Numbered from the stretch's first letter, positions 39,375 through 48,268 are shown. The stretch: 64,000 bases of DNA from CAKZQX01 sp034436755 (GCA_034436755.1 DAOTVB010000248.1:1-64000), one strand, 5' to 3'. Numbers and translations: made by a program. The notes: generated from the sequence alone by a model not told the origin.

Positions 39375-41759
39375 TCACCGCTGCACGAGCGGCAGGTAGA
39401 GCATCTCCATCTCCGGCGGCGGTGCCGGGAGCGGCGGGTTCGGGACTGTGATAGTGTCCGCGGCCGCGACTGAGTTGCGACAGCCCTGAACCGTGACGGC
39501 AACCGGCTTCTCGCCACCCGTCTCCCAGGTGAAGCCGGCGCTGGTCGTGTTTTGCCCGGCGTCGGGCTCAGGTGCCCAGATGTAATCGATAGGTAGTGAC
39601 GCATTATCTGGTGCCGCAGTAACATCGAAGATGGCAGACGCGCCCACTTCCACTGTACCGTCCTCCGGTCCGGTCAGCGTCACCCCGGTGAGCGGTTCGG
39701 GGCACTGTTCTACCGACTGCGGCGGGTTGATGCTGACTGTGTGGGTAACGGTGGCGCCGGCACTGTTGTTGTTATTTGTCACCGTTAGCTCGATAGTATA
39801 TTCACCCGGTTCCTCAAATGTGTAGATGGAGAATGGTGTCGTATCGCCGTTGTCCCATGTGTAGCTAACCGGCTGCGTTGCGAACAGTGGACCAAAATCG
39901 CCGGCGAAGGCATAGTCACCCGGCGGGCCAAGTGTCGGACCGCTGATCACGGCCGTCAGCACGGGAATCGGTTCCGGATACTCGTCCGCGCCGATATCAA
40001 AGCCGTTATTCAACGGTCGGTCGTCGCCGTTGATGTCGGTCGTGATGCCCACGTTGCTGGCCCGATTGATCGCCCCGGAGTCAGGTCCAATCAGGTAGTT
40101 GCCTTCGTCCGGGTTGATGAAACGGGGCGGCGCGGTGATGCTATCGTCACTTCCCGTCACTTCTCCGGCGGTATTGCTACCGTTGCCGAAGAAGAGCAGG
40201 CGCTCCAGCGCCACTCGTCCGCTTACGCCCTGATTCGCAATGCCGGTGGTGTGGCTGGTGACAATAGTGTTGGTCAGTTGCACATCGCCGCTGTTCCCGC
40301 CCTGCGTCGCGTAGATGCCCGCCTGGGGATTGAGGTCAGCGGCAGCGACGGTAACATGCACCAGGCTGGCCCGGGCCTCCGGGCCGACATAGAGCCCCGC
40401 GCCGTTGCCCGCGGTATTCGCGGCAAGATTATCGGCGATAATGCTGTTGGTCAGGGTTAGCGCCGCCGTTTCGTCGAGGGCGATACCACCGCCCCGGCTG
40501 GCGTCGCCCTCGGCGGCACTGCCATTGCCCTGCTGCGCGATATTCTCACGGATCTGCAGGCGCTCGCCGGTCATACTTGCGCTGATCAGGGCGATAGCTC
40601 CGCCACCGGCCGGCTGGTTGCTGTTGCCGGCGATATTGGCAAGCAGGCTGCTGTCCGCAAAGCTAATACGACTGTTGCGCGCGTAGATTGCCCCACCCTG
40701 GCCCAGGGCATCACCCAGGTCGGCGTCTCGGGCAATGTTGTTCTCGATGGTGAGATCCGCGAATGTGGCCTGGATACCTTCGGCAGTAGTGCTGTTGAGG
40801 TAGAGCGCGCCACCTCTGGCCGTATCATCGGCGCTGGTGTTCAGGCTGCGATTGGCGGCGTTGTTACGCAATGTATCCCCGGTCATCGTCAGGCGTACCG
40901 ATGTATCGGTGGGCTCAATCGCTACTGCGCCGCCGTCACCGTCGTCAGGAATTGAACTGATCGAGCGGGCGATATTACCCTCCCAGATATTCCCCGCCAG
41001 TGTGATCTGCGTATCGGCGCTTGCGCCCACGTAGAGGCCACCCCCGGCGGCATCCTGTCCGATATCATCACCGGCAGCGTTCGAGTTGTAGGCCGTATTG
41101 TTCCGTACCTGGCTATCAACCAGGCTGAAAATTGCCCGGCCCGTGCCCTCATCGGTCCCCGCCACATAGATTCCGCCGCCGTAGCCGTTACCCTTCCCTG
41201 AGCGCAGTGCCGTGTTCGACAGTACCTGAGTATTGGTCAGATAGGCCGTTCCATCCAGGACAGCCAGCCCGCCGCCCAACCCGGTGACGATGGATAACTC
41301 GCTGGCGGCGTTGTTGTCAATCGTCAGATCGCTTCCACGCAGGGTTGCCCCATTTTGCACCAGCAGGCCGCCTCCGGCACGCGGCACCGGCAGTGCCACA
41401 CCGTCAGTCAGGCGCAGACCTGTAAGTTGCACTTCGGTTGTCGCGCCGCTGATGGTCATCGGCCGGCCCTCCCCCTGCCCATTGATGATCGTCGCGCTGC
41501 GACCCTCGCCCGCAAGCGTCAGGCTACGCGAAATGCGCAGTTGCTCTTCAAAGATTCCGGCGGCAATATTGATCGTGTCGCAGTCGGGGTCGGCGATGGC
41601 CGCCTGGATTGTTGGGTAGAGGCCGGATGGGACACTACAGGTTGCTGCGCGCACTGGAGGGGACAGCAGGCCCGGGACGCCGATTGCCAGAACTGCCAGC
41701 AGCAGCAACGGAAGACGCAGCCGTAATGGACCGGATTGCACACATTGCCGGGTGTTCAT
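39375..41759 (-). CDS. Secreted right-handed beta-helix protein with PKD domain and YLPLVQR tail
   Basis: A 794-residue secreted protein. A signal peptide (about 1-38, LLLLAVLAIGVPGLLSPPVRA cut before ATCSV) is followed by a right-handed parallel beta-helix (about 45-560) with recurring GLRLTDG, GGGLLVQNGA, LSNTALRSGKG and GGGIALDE turns, the type seen in polymorphic autotransporter-like and pectate-lyase-like proteins. A PKD domain (about 600-690, TWDNGDTTPFSIYTFEEPGEY) and a second Ig-like domain follow. The last residues are EMLYLPLVQR. GAGGAG lies six bases before the ATG at 41759, which is preferred to an ATG ten codons upstream. It is probably an adhesin or sheath protein. Confidence 0.8.
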   Translation of the reverse strand: MNTRQCVQSGPLRLRLPLLLLAVLAIGVPGLLSPPVRAATCSVPSGLYPTIQAAIADPDCDTINIAAGIFEEQLRISRSLTLAGEGRSATIINGQGEGRPMTISGATTEVQLTGLRLTDGVALPVPRAGGGLLVQNGATLRGSDLTIDNNAASELSIVTGLGGGLAVLDGTAYLTNTQVLSNTALRSGKGNGYGGGIYVAGTDEGTGRAIFSLVDSQVRNNTAYNSNAAGDDIGQDAAGGGLYVGASADTQITLAGNIWEGNIARSISSIPDDGDGGAVAIEPTDTSVRLTMTGDTLRNNAANRSLNTSADDTARGGALYLNSTTAEGIQATFADLTIENNIARDADLGDALGQGGAIYARNSRISFADSSLLANIAGNSNQPAGGGAIALISASMTGERLQIRENIAQQGNGSAAEGDASRGGGIALDETAALTLTNSIIADNLAANTAGNGAGLYVGPEARASLVHVTVAAADLNPQAGIYATQGGNSGDVQLTNTIVTSHTTGIANQGVSGRVALERLLFFGNGSNTAGEVTGSDDSITAPPRFINPDEGNYLIGPDSGAINRASNVGITTDINGDDRPLNNGFDIGADEYPEPIPVLTAVISGPTLGPPGDYAFAGDFGPLFATQPVSYTWDNGDTTPFSIYTFEEPGEYTIELTVTNNNNSAGATVTHTVSINPPQSVEQCPEPLTGVTLTGPEDGTVEVGASAIFDVTAAPDNASLPIDYIWAPEPDAGQNTTSAGFTWETGGEKPVAVTVQGCRNSVAAADTITVPNPPLPAPPPEMEMLYLPLVQR

Positions 41760-42155
41760 AAATGACTCCTCTGTCATATGCGGATACATAAGCGTTCACA
41801 CATGATGCCGCCCGGCGCGGTACGACAACCAGGCATGCCTGTCTTGAATGTGACGCTACGTCGCCGGTGCCTCACCGCATGCCGGGCAGCGTCATCTGCA
41901 CAATGCGCGTAAAACACTGCCCAGGGCGTAGCCGCCCGGCGCAAGGTTCCAATGACAGGACTCGCCGTGGTCGTGAACGTATGCGACCGGATACGCCCGC
42001 AGCCATGGCACGCAATTTGCGAGTTCTATAGGGTAGTACGGGATGTTGTACCAATTATAGATGAACAATCGCTGACGATTTCGCCAGGCTCCGGTGAATG
42101 ATGTTACAATCGTGTGACAATCCTTTGTCGGGTTTTGGTGAGGAAGGAAGTTTTC
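41760..42155. other. Intergenic region between divergent secreted-protein genes
   Basis: No gene seen. A TACAAT hexamer near 42106 may serve the lipoprotein gene. The words GCCGCCCGGCGC occur twice (about 41808 and 41931), without a clear larger repeat. Confidence 0.35.
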
Positions 42156-42635
42156 ATGCTCATCGCGGTCATACTGCGCCGAACTGTTATGCTAATGGCA
42201 ATGCTGCTGATATTTGCTGCCGGTTGTAGCGCTCCGGCGGTGCAATCACCGGCACCCACTCCTGCCGCCACGCCGGAAGCAACCGAAACCGGATCGACCG
42301 GATCAACTGAGGAGACAACCGCTATGCCCCGCTCGGATGAGTCACAGATTCTGGTAAACCTGGCACGCGCCAATCTGCGCGAGCGCCTCTGCGTGAGTCG
42401 TGATGAAATTACAGTCGAGAGTGTTGAGTCGGTCGAGTTTCCCGATACCAGTCTGGGCGTACCCGAACCAGGCCAGATGTATTCGCAGGTGATTACACCC
42501 GGCTATGTCATCCGCCTGGCAGCCGCCGGGGAGCTGTACGAGTATCACGGTAGCGGCAACCGGGTTGTGTTTGCACCCGACGAGTCTACCGCAGTGCCGA
42601 CATGCGCCAATGCCACCCCAACCAGCGAAGCGTAG
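42156..42635 (+). CDS. Small lipoprotein of unknown function
   Basis: A 159-residue protein. The N-terminal hydrophobic segment ends in a lipobox-like IFAAGC, followed by a Ser/Pro/Thr/Ala linker. The mature part has a conserved-looking pattern (SDESQILVNLARANLRERL, then VEFPDTSLGVPEPGQMY). That pattern resembles short lipoproteins frequent in Chloroflexota, but I cannot name a family. AAGGAAG lies five bases before the ATG at 42156, so the upstream in-frame start at 42114 is not used. Confidence 0.7.
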   Translation: MLIAVILRRTVMLMAMLLIFAAGCSAPAVQSPAPTPAATPEATETGSTGSTEETTAMPRSDESQILVNLARANLRERLCVSRDEITVESVESVEFPDTSLGVPEPGQMYSQVITPGYVIRLAAAGELYEYHGSGNRVVFAPDESTAVPTCANATPTSEA

Positions 42636-42738
42636 CGGCGGGAAAAGATTGGTTCGGTAGGGACGCGCTGCTGCGCGTGGGAATAAGGTAGGGGCGCGCT
42701 GCTGCTCGTCCGCATCCGGTTTTGAGATAAAAAGCGCC

Positions 42739-43518
42739 ATGCCACAGACGGTCGAAGAAACCTTTCGGGCTCCGCTTGCGCCGCGCTGGAAGCCGATCCG
42801 GGTTGGCGGGGGGCAACTGATTGTCACCGAGGCCGGCCTGCGCCTGCTGCTGCCGGGGGCGCAGCACACACACTATGCCAATGCGCAACTGGATGACTAT
42901 GCCGGCCTACCACGCCGCCGGTTTCCCTGGCGTCCGCCGCTGCAACTCACGGTGCAGGCGCGCAGCTCCGGTCAGTTGACGGGCACGGCGGGGTTTGGCT
43001 TCTGGAATCACCCCTTTGCGCCAACGCTGGATGCGGTACCGGCCTTGCCGGCGGCGATCTGGTTTTTCTATGCCTCGCCGCCCTCGGATATGCCGCTGGC
43101 ACCGGGTGGGCCGGGGTGTGGCTGGAAAGTTGCCTGCCTCGATCTGACCCGGCCGGCCGCCCTGGCCTGGGCTCCGCTGGCCCCGCCGGTTGTGTTACTC
43201 AACCAGGTGCCGGCGCTCTACCGGCGCATCTGGCCGCGGGTAGCGCACTCGTTACGGATTAGCGAAACAGCATTTGCGGGGGTTGGGGAAGCGTGGCGCA
43301 CCTACACGCTGCAGTGGCAGCCGGACTATGCCCGCTTCGCCGTAGATGGCGTGACCATTATGGAGACGGAGCGACCGCCGCGCGGGCCACTCGGCTTTGT
43401 CGCCTGGGTGGATAGCCAGTGGGCCATTGTGACGCCGCGCGGGCGGTTGGGATGGGGCCTGCTGGATGTTGCCACCCCCCAGTGGCTCGATCTGGCCCAC
43501 ATCCGTATCGAGTTCTAG
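42739..43518 (+). CDS. Concanavalin-like beta-sandwich protein, function unknown
   Basis: A 259-residue protein without a signal peptide. Alternating beta-strands and the segments GFGFWNHPF, IWFFYASPPSDMP, AWRTYTLQWQPDYARFAVDG and GPLGFVAWVDSQWAI suggest a GH16/laminin-G-like jelly roll. No catalytic ExDxxE of GH16 is present, so it is probably binding rather than hydrolytic. It is not clearly linked to its neighbours, a lipoprotein upstream and a convergent SIMPL-domain gene downstream. Confidence 0.55.
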   Translation: MPQTVEETFRAPLAPRWKPIRVGGGQLIVTEAGLRLLLPGAQHTHYANAQLDDYAGLPRRRFPWRPPLQLTVQARSSGQLTGTAGFGFWNHPFAPTLDAVPALPAAIWFFYASPPSDMPLAPGGPGCGWKVACLDLTRPAALAWAPLAPPVVLLNQVPALYRRIWPRVAHSLRISETAFAGVGEAWRTYTLQWQPDYARFAVDGVTIMETERPPRGPLGFVAWVDSQWAIVTPRGRLGWGLLDVATPQWLDLAHIRIEF

Positions 43519-43519
43519 A

Positions 43520-43620
43520 GAACAGAGAACAAAGAAACAGAGAACAAAGCATGCCTGGCGCAAAGACTTTCCCCTCAGTGTTCTCGGTGTTCTCGGTGGC
43601 AAAAAACCTACGGCTCCTGA
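43520..43620 (+). repeat. Degenerate AGAACAAAG reiteration and repeat fragment
   Basis: AGAGAACA/AAGAAACAG words are reiterated at 43520-43550, then CTCAGTGTTCTCGGTGTTCTCGGTGG follows as two 9-base repeats of TGTTCTCGG. The latter shares words with element D. It fills the gap between two convergent genes and could not be assigned a function. Confidence 0.45.
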
Positions 43621-43623
43621 GAA

Positions 43624-44364
43624 TCACTGCAACTCAAACGTCACCTGCACCTGCGTACTGACGGTCTGCCGGCCGGTCTGGATCGGCACAGCGGCAGCAT
43701 CTTCCTCGGCAATCTCGCTGCGCATCGGCATCGGAATCGGCGACTGTGAGCCAACATTTTCCGTAATCACCAGTACCTGACCCACACTTGCACTACTCGC
43801 CTGCGCCAGTTGCTCCGCTTTGGACCGGGCATCGGCGACGGCTTTATCCCGCGCCTGGGCCAGCAATTCGGAGGGATCATCCACGCCAAAGTTAATGCCA
43901 TACACCCGATTCGCGCCTACCTGGACGACCTGATCCAGCAGTGTGCCGGTCTGTTCCAGGTTGCGGATGGTCACAGAGACGATATTACTCACCTGGTAGC
44001 CGACGACTCGCCGTCCATCGTTGTCATAGCGTGTGTTGATGCTAAAATTGCTGGTCTGAATGTCTTCTTCCGCCACGCCCAACTGCTTGATTTTCTCGAT
44101 AATCGCCGCAACCTGGGCATTGTTCTGTTCCAGGGCTTCCTCGGTCGTGTTGGCCTCAGTTTCGACCCCGATCTGTACATAGCCCGTATCGGGTGTGCCT
44201 TTCGCCTCGCCCCGCCCGACAACCGTCACCTGCCGCGCTCCGGTCACGCCGGCCGGTTGGGCCTGGGCGGCGCCGGTCAACGACTGGCCCGCAACGATCA
44301 CGAGAATGGCGATTAGCAACAGCGTAATGACCGCGCCAAAGATAGTAAGCATGCGATTCTGCAT
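43624..44364 (-). CDS. SIMPL (DUF541) domain periplasmic/membrane protein
   Basis: A 246-residue protein. A hydrophobic N-terminal segment (LLLIAILVIVAGQSLTG) exports or anchors it. The remainder is a SIMPL domain, with ARQVTVVGRGEAKGTPDTGYV, EALEQNNAQVAAIIEKIKQLG and VDDPSELLAQARDKAVADAR typical of the family. SIMPL proteins oligomerise into envelope-located assemblies, and some respond to oxidative stress. AGGGGG lies five bases before the ATG at 44364; the longer frame from 44511 overlaps the neighbouring terminator and is rejected. Confidence 0.88.
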   Translation of the reverse strand: MQNRMLTIFGAVITLLLIAILVIVAGQSLTGAAQAQPAGVTGARQVTVVGRGEAKGTPDTGYVQIGVETEANTTEEALEQNNAQVAAIIEKIKQLGVAEEDIQTSNFSINTRYDNDGRRVVGYQVSNIVSVTIRNLEQTGTLLDQVVQVGANRVYGINFGVDDPSELLAQARDKAVADARSKAEQLAQASSASVGQVLVITENVGSQSPIPMPMRSEIAEEDAAAVPIQTGRQTVSTQVQVTFELQ

Positions 44365-44448
44365 TCGATCCCCCTGATATCTGTTTCCTGTTATCGGATC
44401 AGTATGATCCCTACATCTGGTTGTAACAGAAGGACGGCAACTGCCCAC

Positions 44449-44486
44449 AAAAAGTTCCCCGGCAGGAGTGCCACCCGCCGGGGAAC
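44449..44486 (-). terminator. Intrinsic terminator of the response regulator-ALDH operon
   Basis: On the minus strand GTTCCCCGGC (44486-44477) pairs with 44463-44454 and is followed by TTTTT (44453-44449). It lies about 20 bases beyond the aldehyde-dehydrogenase-like stop codon. Confidence 0.9.
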
Positions 44487-44507
44487 GCATTCGATACGCT
44501 GTTCGGC

Positions 44508-46055
44508 TCACAGACGCTCGGAGATTATCTGATCCTGCACAAAATGCCGCAGGTAGTGCGGGCCACCCGGTTGACCACTCATACCGAGACCCCCGGCCGG
44601 CTGAACTCCCACACGCGGATTGAGGTCCGCCGGGTTGAGATAGAGGTTGCTCACCTGGAAAGCATCGCGCGCCTGCTCCAGGCGTTCCATGGCGCGGGCA
44701 TACACCACGCCGGTCAGTCCCGCGCCGCCGGCAGCGGCAAGCTCCAGCGCCTGCTCAAAATCGCGGGCCGGAAGACAGGCCAGCACCGGCCCGCGGAGCT
44801 CCTCCTGCGCAATGCGCGCATCGGACGCGACATCGGCGAAGACCGTCGGGTTGATAAAGTAGCCCCCCTCGGCCAGCAGCGTATGGTCGATAACCTCGCC
44901 ACCGATGACCAGGCGTCCCTCCTCCTGCCCGACGGCGATGTAGTTGCTGACCCGCGCGAAGGCGTCCTGGTCAATCACGGCCCCAATGCTGACTTCGGGT
45001 TCGGCCGGGTTGCCCAGCTTCAGTTGGCGGGTGCGCTCGGCGATAAAACCGAGCAACTGCTCATAAACACGCTCGGTGATGATCACTTGCGCGCAGGCGT
45101 TGTCCTTCTGGCCTTGAAACCCAAAGGCATTGGCAACGATGCCCCGGGCCGCCGCCTGCAGATCGGCGCTCTCGTCCACAATTGTGGTATTCCGACCGCT
45201 CATCTCCAGGATGAACCGCTGACCGGGTTGTCCTGGTTGGTCTGCTACTTGATCAAGGATGCGCCGACCTTCCGCCTGGGTGCCGGTGAAGGCGACAAAG
45301 CGCGTACCGGGATGCGCAATCAACTGATCCCGCACCTCGTCGCCGGCCGGTAGATAGTTGACCACTCCCGGCGGTAGTCCCGCTTCCTCCAGGATCTGCA
45401 CAAACTGTGCAGCCGTAATCGGCGCGGCGTTGTTTGGAGTCAGCACAACGCTATTGCCCACGACAATTGCGGCGACGGTCAGTCCGGTCAGGGTTGCCAG
45501 CGGCGCATTCCAGGGCGTAATGATTACGCCCACCCCCAGAGGGAGTGCGCGCAGTTCGTTCTGCTGACCGGGAAAGGGAATCAACGGCGGCGAGGTTGCC
45601 TGGAGTTGCAACGCGCAACGCGCATAATATTCACAGAAGTCGATAGCCCGCGCCACCTCGGCATCGGCGTCCGGCCAGGCTTTGCTGGTCTCGCGGATGA
45701 TCCAGGCCGCCAGTTCGGCCCGGCGGCGGCGCAGCAGTGCGGCTGTCCGCAGAACCAGGCGTACGCGCGCGGCAACCGGCACTCGCCGCCAGGTCTGGTA
45801 GGCCGTCTCTGCGGCGGTCAGGGCGCGCCGGGCCAGGTCCGCATCGGCCTGGCATGCCCGTCCGACATTTTTATGCGGTTCCGCCGGGTTGGATGAAGCC
45901 AGGCACTCCTCGGTGGTGATATACTCTCCGCCAATGATCAGCGGGTACGTTGCCCCCAGCATATTTGAGACATCCCGCAGTGCCCGCTGCAAGGCAACCC
46001 GCCGCTCTGAAGAACTGAGATCACCGGCCGGTTCGTTGCGAAACTCTGGGATCAT
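44508..46055 (-). CDS. Aldehyde dehydrogenase homologue lacking the catalytic cysteine
   Basis: A 515-residue ALDH-fold protein closest in motif style to 1-pyrroline-5-carboxylate dehydrogenases (FGFQGQK, ITPWNAPLA, FTGT). The general-base Glu284 (LEMSGRN) and Asn183 (PWNAP) remain. The catalytic cysteine expected 34 residues after the glutamate is Asp318 (GQKDNACAQ). The conserved NAD-phosphate-binding lysine is Thr206 (VVLTPNNAAP). A cysteine three residues later (Cys321) is not at the catalytic position. I infer loss of dehydrogenase activity, with a possible ligand-binding or regulatory role. The start ATG follows 10 bases after the antitoxin-like gene, which is preceded by the response regulator. 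Confidence 0.85.
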   Translation of the reverse strand: MIPEFRNEPAGDLSSSERRVALQRALRDVSNMLGATYPLIIGGEYITTEECLASSNPAEPHKNVGRACQADADLARRALTAAETAYQTWRRVPVAARVRLVLRTAALLRRRRAELAAWIIRETSKAWPDADAEVARAIDFCEYYARCALQLQATSPPLIPFPGQQNELRALPLGVGVIITPWNAPLATLTGLTVAAIVVGNSVVLTPNNAAPITAAQFVQILEEAGLPPGVVNYLPAGDEVRDQLIAHPGTRFVAFTGTQAEGRRILDQVADQPGQPGQRFILEMSGRNTTIVDESADLQAAARGIVANAFGFQGQKDNACAQVIITERVYEQLLGFIAERTRQLKLGNPAEPEVSIGAVIDQDAFARVSNYIAVGQEEGRLVIGGEVIDHTLLAEGGYFINPTVFADVASDARIAQEELRGPVLACLPARDFEQALELAAAGGAGLTGVVYARAMERLEQARDAFQVSNLYLNPADLNPRVGVQPAGGLGMSGQPGGPHYLRHFVQDQIISERL

Positions 46056-46065
46056 AAAGTTCTCA

Positions 46066-46389
46066 TTATTCTTTTGGCCCGCGCATCTCCAGAATAATCT
46101 CACTGAGTGGTTTGCCTGCGGTACGATCCGGAATCGCCTGTGCTTCCTCCAACGTCAATGTTGATTGTGCAGCGAGACGCTTCTCTTCTGGACTGAGTTC
46201 AGCTAATAACCCGGCGGCACGGAGTGCGGCACGCACGCGATCACGTTCAGTCATTGGTGCTACCGCCTCCGTTGTTTTTTCCGCCAGCCACTCCTGTGCC
46301 AGCACTGCCGCCGGTTTCCCCTGCTGCATTGCCGCGGTCTCCAGGCGCTGGTAAACATCAGTGGGGAGATCGATTGTTAAGCTCGTCAT
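46066..46389 (-). CDS. Orphan antitoxin-like ribbon-helix-helix protein
   Basis: A 107-residue protein. The N-terminus (MTSLTIDLPTDVYQRLETAA) is a ribbon-helix-helix type strand-helix, and the C-terminus ends GKPLSEIILEMRGPKE. This combination is typical of small antitoxins paired with PIN-type toxins in Chloroflexota and Cyanobacteria. No toxin gene is adjacent: the next gene downstream is the ALDH homologue. AAGGAG lies seven bases before the ATG. It is the middle gene of a three-gene minus-strand unit. Confidence 0.65.
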   Translation of the reverse strand: MTSLTIDLPTDVYQRLETAAMQQGKPAAVLAQEWLAEKTTEAVAPMTERDRVRAALRAAGLLAELSPEEKRLAAQSTLTLEEAQAIPDRTAGKPLSEIILEMRGPKE

Positions 46390-46407
46390 GCCGGGTCTCC
46401 TTCCACC

Positions 46408-47202
46408 TCAAAACTCACCGAGTTGGAGAATATAGCCCTTCCCGCGCACATTCAGCAGATAGCGCGGCGATGCCGGGTCTGGCTCGAGCTTCTGACGTAG
46501 ATGGTGGATATGGGGCTTGATCAACTCGCCGGCCTCGATCTCGCTGGTGTCGTAGCCCTGCGCACAGCGCACCAGTTGCGCGTACGACAGCATCTGACCG
46601 GCATGCTCGGCCAGGCAGAGCAACACCCGGAACTCCGTCGGCGTCAACGAGAGCGAACGGTCGGCCAGGGTTGCCACCTGATGCCAGGTATCCAGTTGCA
46701 ACTCCCCAACCGTAATCAGGCGCTCGGCTGCTCCCCCTGTCGTGCCCGTAGCAGCCTGTTTGTTCGGCCCGCGCAGTTCCTTAACGGCCTCGCCGACAAC
46801 GTCAAGCAACTCACGCTGGCGGATCTTCTGGGTGCGGTCTTCCAGGGCCGCTTTGACCCGCTCCACTACCTGCACCGGGTCGGTGGTCTTGAGCAGATAG
46901 TCGAAGATGCCATGATGCAGTCCTTCAACCGCCGTCTCTAACGTTCCATGGCCGGTCAGCACAATGATAGCACTGTCCAGTTTCAGGTCGCGCGCGGCGG
47001 CAACGACCTGCATCCCATCAATGCCGGGCATCTTGAGATCAACCAGCATCAGGTCAAAGGGGCGTTGTTTGAGCAGTTCAACGGCTTCCTCACCCGTGGC
47101 GGCTTCGGTTACGCTGTAACCGGCGCGGGTCAACAGAGCGCTCAGGGTCAAACGAATATTCGTCTCGTCATCAACGACGAGAATGTATGCAGGCTGACTC
47201 AT
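46408..47202 (-). CDS. Response regulator with OmpR-like winged-helix output
   Basis: A 264-residue regulator. The receiver domain (about 1-120) has the acidic pair DDE (11-13), phospho-acceptor Asp55 (LVDLKMPG) and the Thr/Lys switch segment (LTGHG, YLLKTT). A linker helix leads to a winged helix (about 165-264, LTPTEFRVLLCLAEHAG, then EAGELIKPHIHHLRQKL and NVRGKGYIL). The partner kinase is not adjacent; either kinase near 27-32 kb is possible. The ATG at 47202 is preferred to the GTG three codons upstream. It leads the operon containing the antitoxin-like and ALDH-like genes. Confidence 0.9.
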   Translation of the reverse strand: MSQPAYILVVDDETNIRLTLSALLTRAGYSVTEAATGEEAVELLKQRPFDLMLVDLKMPGIDGMQVVAAARDLKLDSAIIVLTGHGTLETAVEGLHHGIFDYLLKTTDPVQVVERVKAALEDRTQKIRQRELLDVVGEAVKELRGPNKQAATGTTGGAAERLITVGELQLDTWHQVATLADRSLSLTPTEFRVLLCLAEHAGQMLSYAQLVRCAQGYDTSEIEAGELIKPHIHHLRQKLEPDPASPRYLLNVRGKGYILQLGEF

Positions 47203-47244
47203 GGCCATCACTCGCTACTGCGTTTCACAAGAATATAGCTACTA

Positions 47245-47274
47245 ATGATAGCACGGCCTGCGCCATAGTGTCAA
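47245..47274 (-). promoter_or_regulatory. Promoter of the response regulator operon
   Basis: On the minus strand TTGACA and TATCAT are separated by 18 bases, about 45 bases before the start codon. The rest of 47275-47540 shows no gene. Confidence 0.7.
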
Positions 47275-47540
47275 CGCAGTAAGCCGTCATACCAGCAAAA
47301 ACAGCCGGACATCGGGCCTGGTATCAGGTCAGGCCGCATAGTCGCTGAACGCTATTCTGCTGCTACACCTTTCCTATGCCGGATCACCCGCCGTGTCCCC
47401 GGCAGGTCATACCCTGGTCTGAGGCGATATTCGCCACATGGCTGATGCCTGAATGGTGTCTGGCAGTGTAGTATAAGCACAGATGCGAGATATTCTTTAT
47501 GGTTATAGCCAATCGCGCTATAACCGCAGCAGGTGAGCAT

Positions 47541-47825
47541 ATGGCACTCGACAGCATTCGTATCCTCACGACCAGCGCCGGACAACTCTGGCAGCGCCTG
47601 GGAACCTATGGCACTCTGGAGGCGTTGCCCTCCTGCCCCAGTTTTGAGGAGTGGTTGCGTAGCGCGGGGCACCCCGGCTCCCTCAACCAGATCGAGGAGT
47701 TGCAACTGCGGCGCGACTATCGTCAACTGTACCGGTTGCTCACCCAGATCGAGACGCTGGTGCATAGCCAGAGTCTGGCCCTTGAACTTGTACGCTCGCG
47801 TGCAGATGAAATAAAGCAGTGTTAA
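47541..47825 (+). CDS. Small hypothetical protein
   Basis: A 94-residue, largely helical protein (SFEEWLRSAGHPGSLNQIEE, then LRRDYRQLYRLLTQIETL). AGGTGAG lies a few bases before the ATG at 47541, and codon use resembles the neighbours. I recognise no family. Its stop codon touches the start of element D copy 2. Confidence 0.5.
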   Translation: MALDSIRILTTSAGQLWQRLGTYGTLEALPSCPSFEEWLRSAGHPGSLNQIEELQLRRDYRQLYRLLTQIETLVHSQSLALELVRSRADEIKQC

Positions 47826-47950
47826 TACCAGGTTGCCATTAAACCAGCAATCAGCCGGAATGGGCGCAACGGGCGCAGCGGCGACGCCTGTCCGTTTAGC
47901 ATCTCTGCGTCCTCGGTGTTCTCTGTGGCTATGACAACAAATCAGTATAA
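47826..47950 (+). repeat. Element D copy 2
   Basis: This is the same-orientation counterpart of 26180-26305, sharing CCAGCAATCAG, GGAATGGGCGCAACGGGC, TCTGCGTCCTCGGTGTTCT and GACAACAAATCAGTAT. Confidence 0.8.
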
Positions 47951-47978
47951 GTTGCCGGAACGATCTTGAAGAACAATG

Positions 47979-48268
47979 TGTCAATCACAGGAGTTACGCA
48001 GTGGGTACACAAACTGGACATGTGCCCAGGTGGAAGCCCGATTCGCCTGCGGCAGCATGGTACATTTTGATTTTGTTTGACAAAAAATTTGCACTATGTG
48101 CAAATTTTTTGTCAAACAAGATGGTTTCTTCCGCCCTGCCGGAGGTGATATCTCCCGCCAAACGCAGGATCGCCTGATACATGGCAGCACCAGCAGGTTC
48201 GTGCTTTTCGCTCATTTCGTGGTGTTCGTGGTCCAAACACTCACAGCGTACGTCCTGTCAATCACAGG
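47979..48268 (+). mobile_element. Element A copy 3, with palindromic core and direct border repeats
   Basis: TGTCAATCACAGG stands at both borders (47979-47991 and 48256-48268). The inner ends AGGAGTTACGCAGTG and CACAGCGTACGTCC are inverted relatives. Inside are GATTCGCCTGCGGCAGCATG, a perfect palindrome (22-base arms 48073-48094 and 48098-48119, centre TAT), TTTCTTCCGCCCTGCCGGAG, and a tail with GGATCGCCTGATACATG and TTTCGTGGTGTTCGTGG shared with copy 2. It has no transposase-sized frame. Confidence 0.75.
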
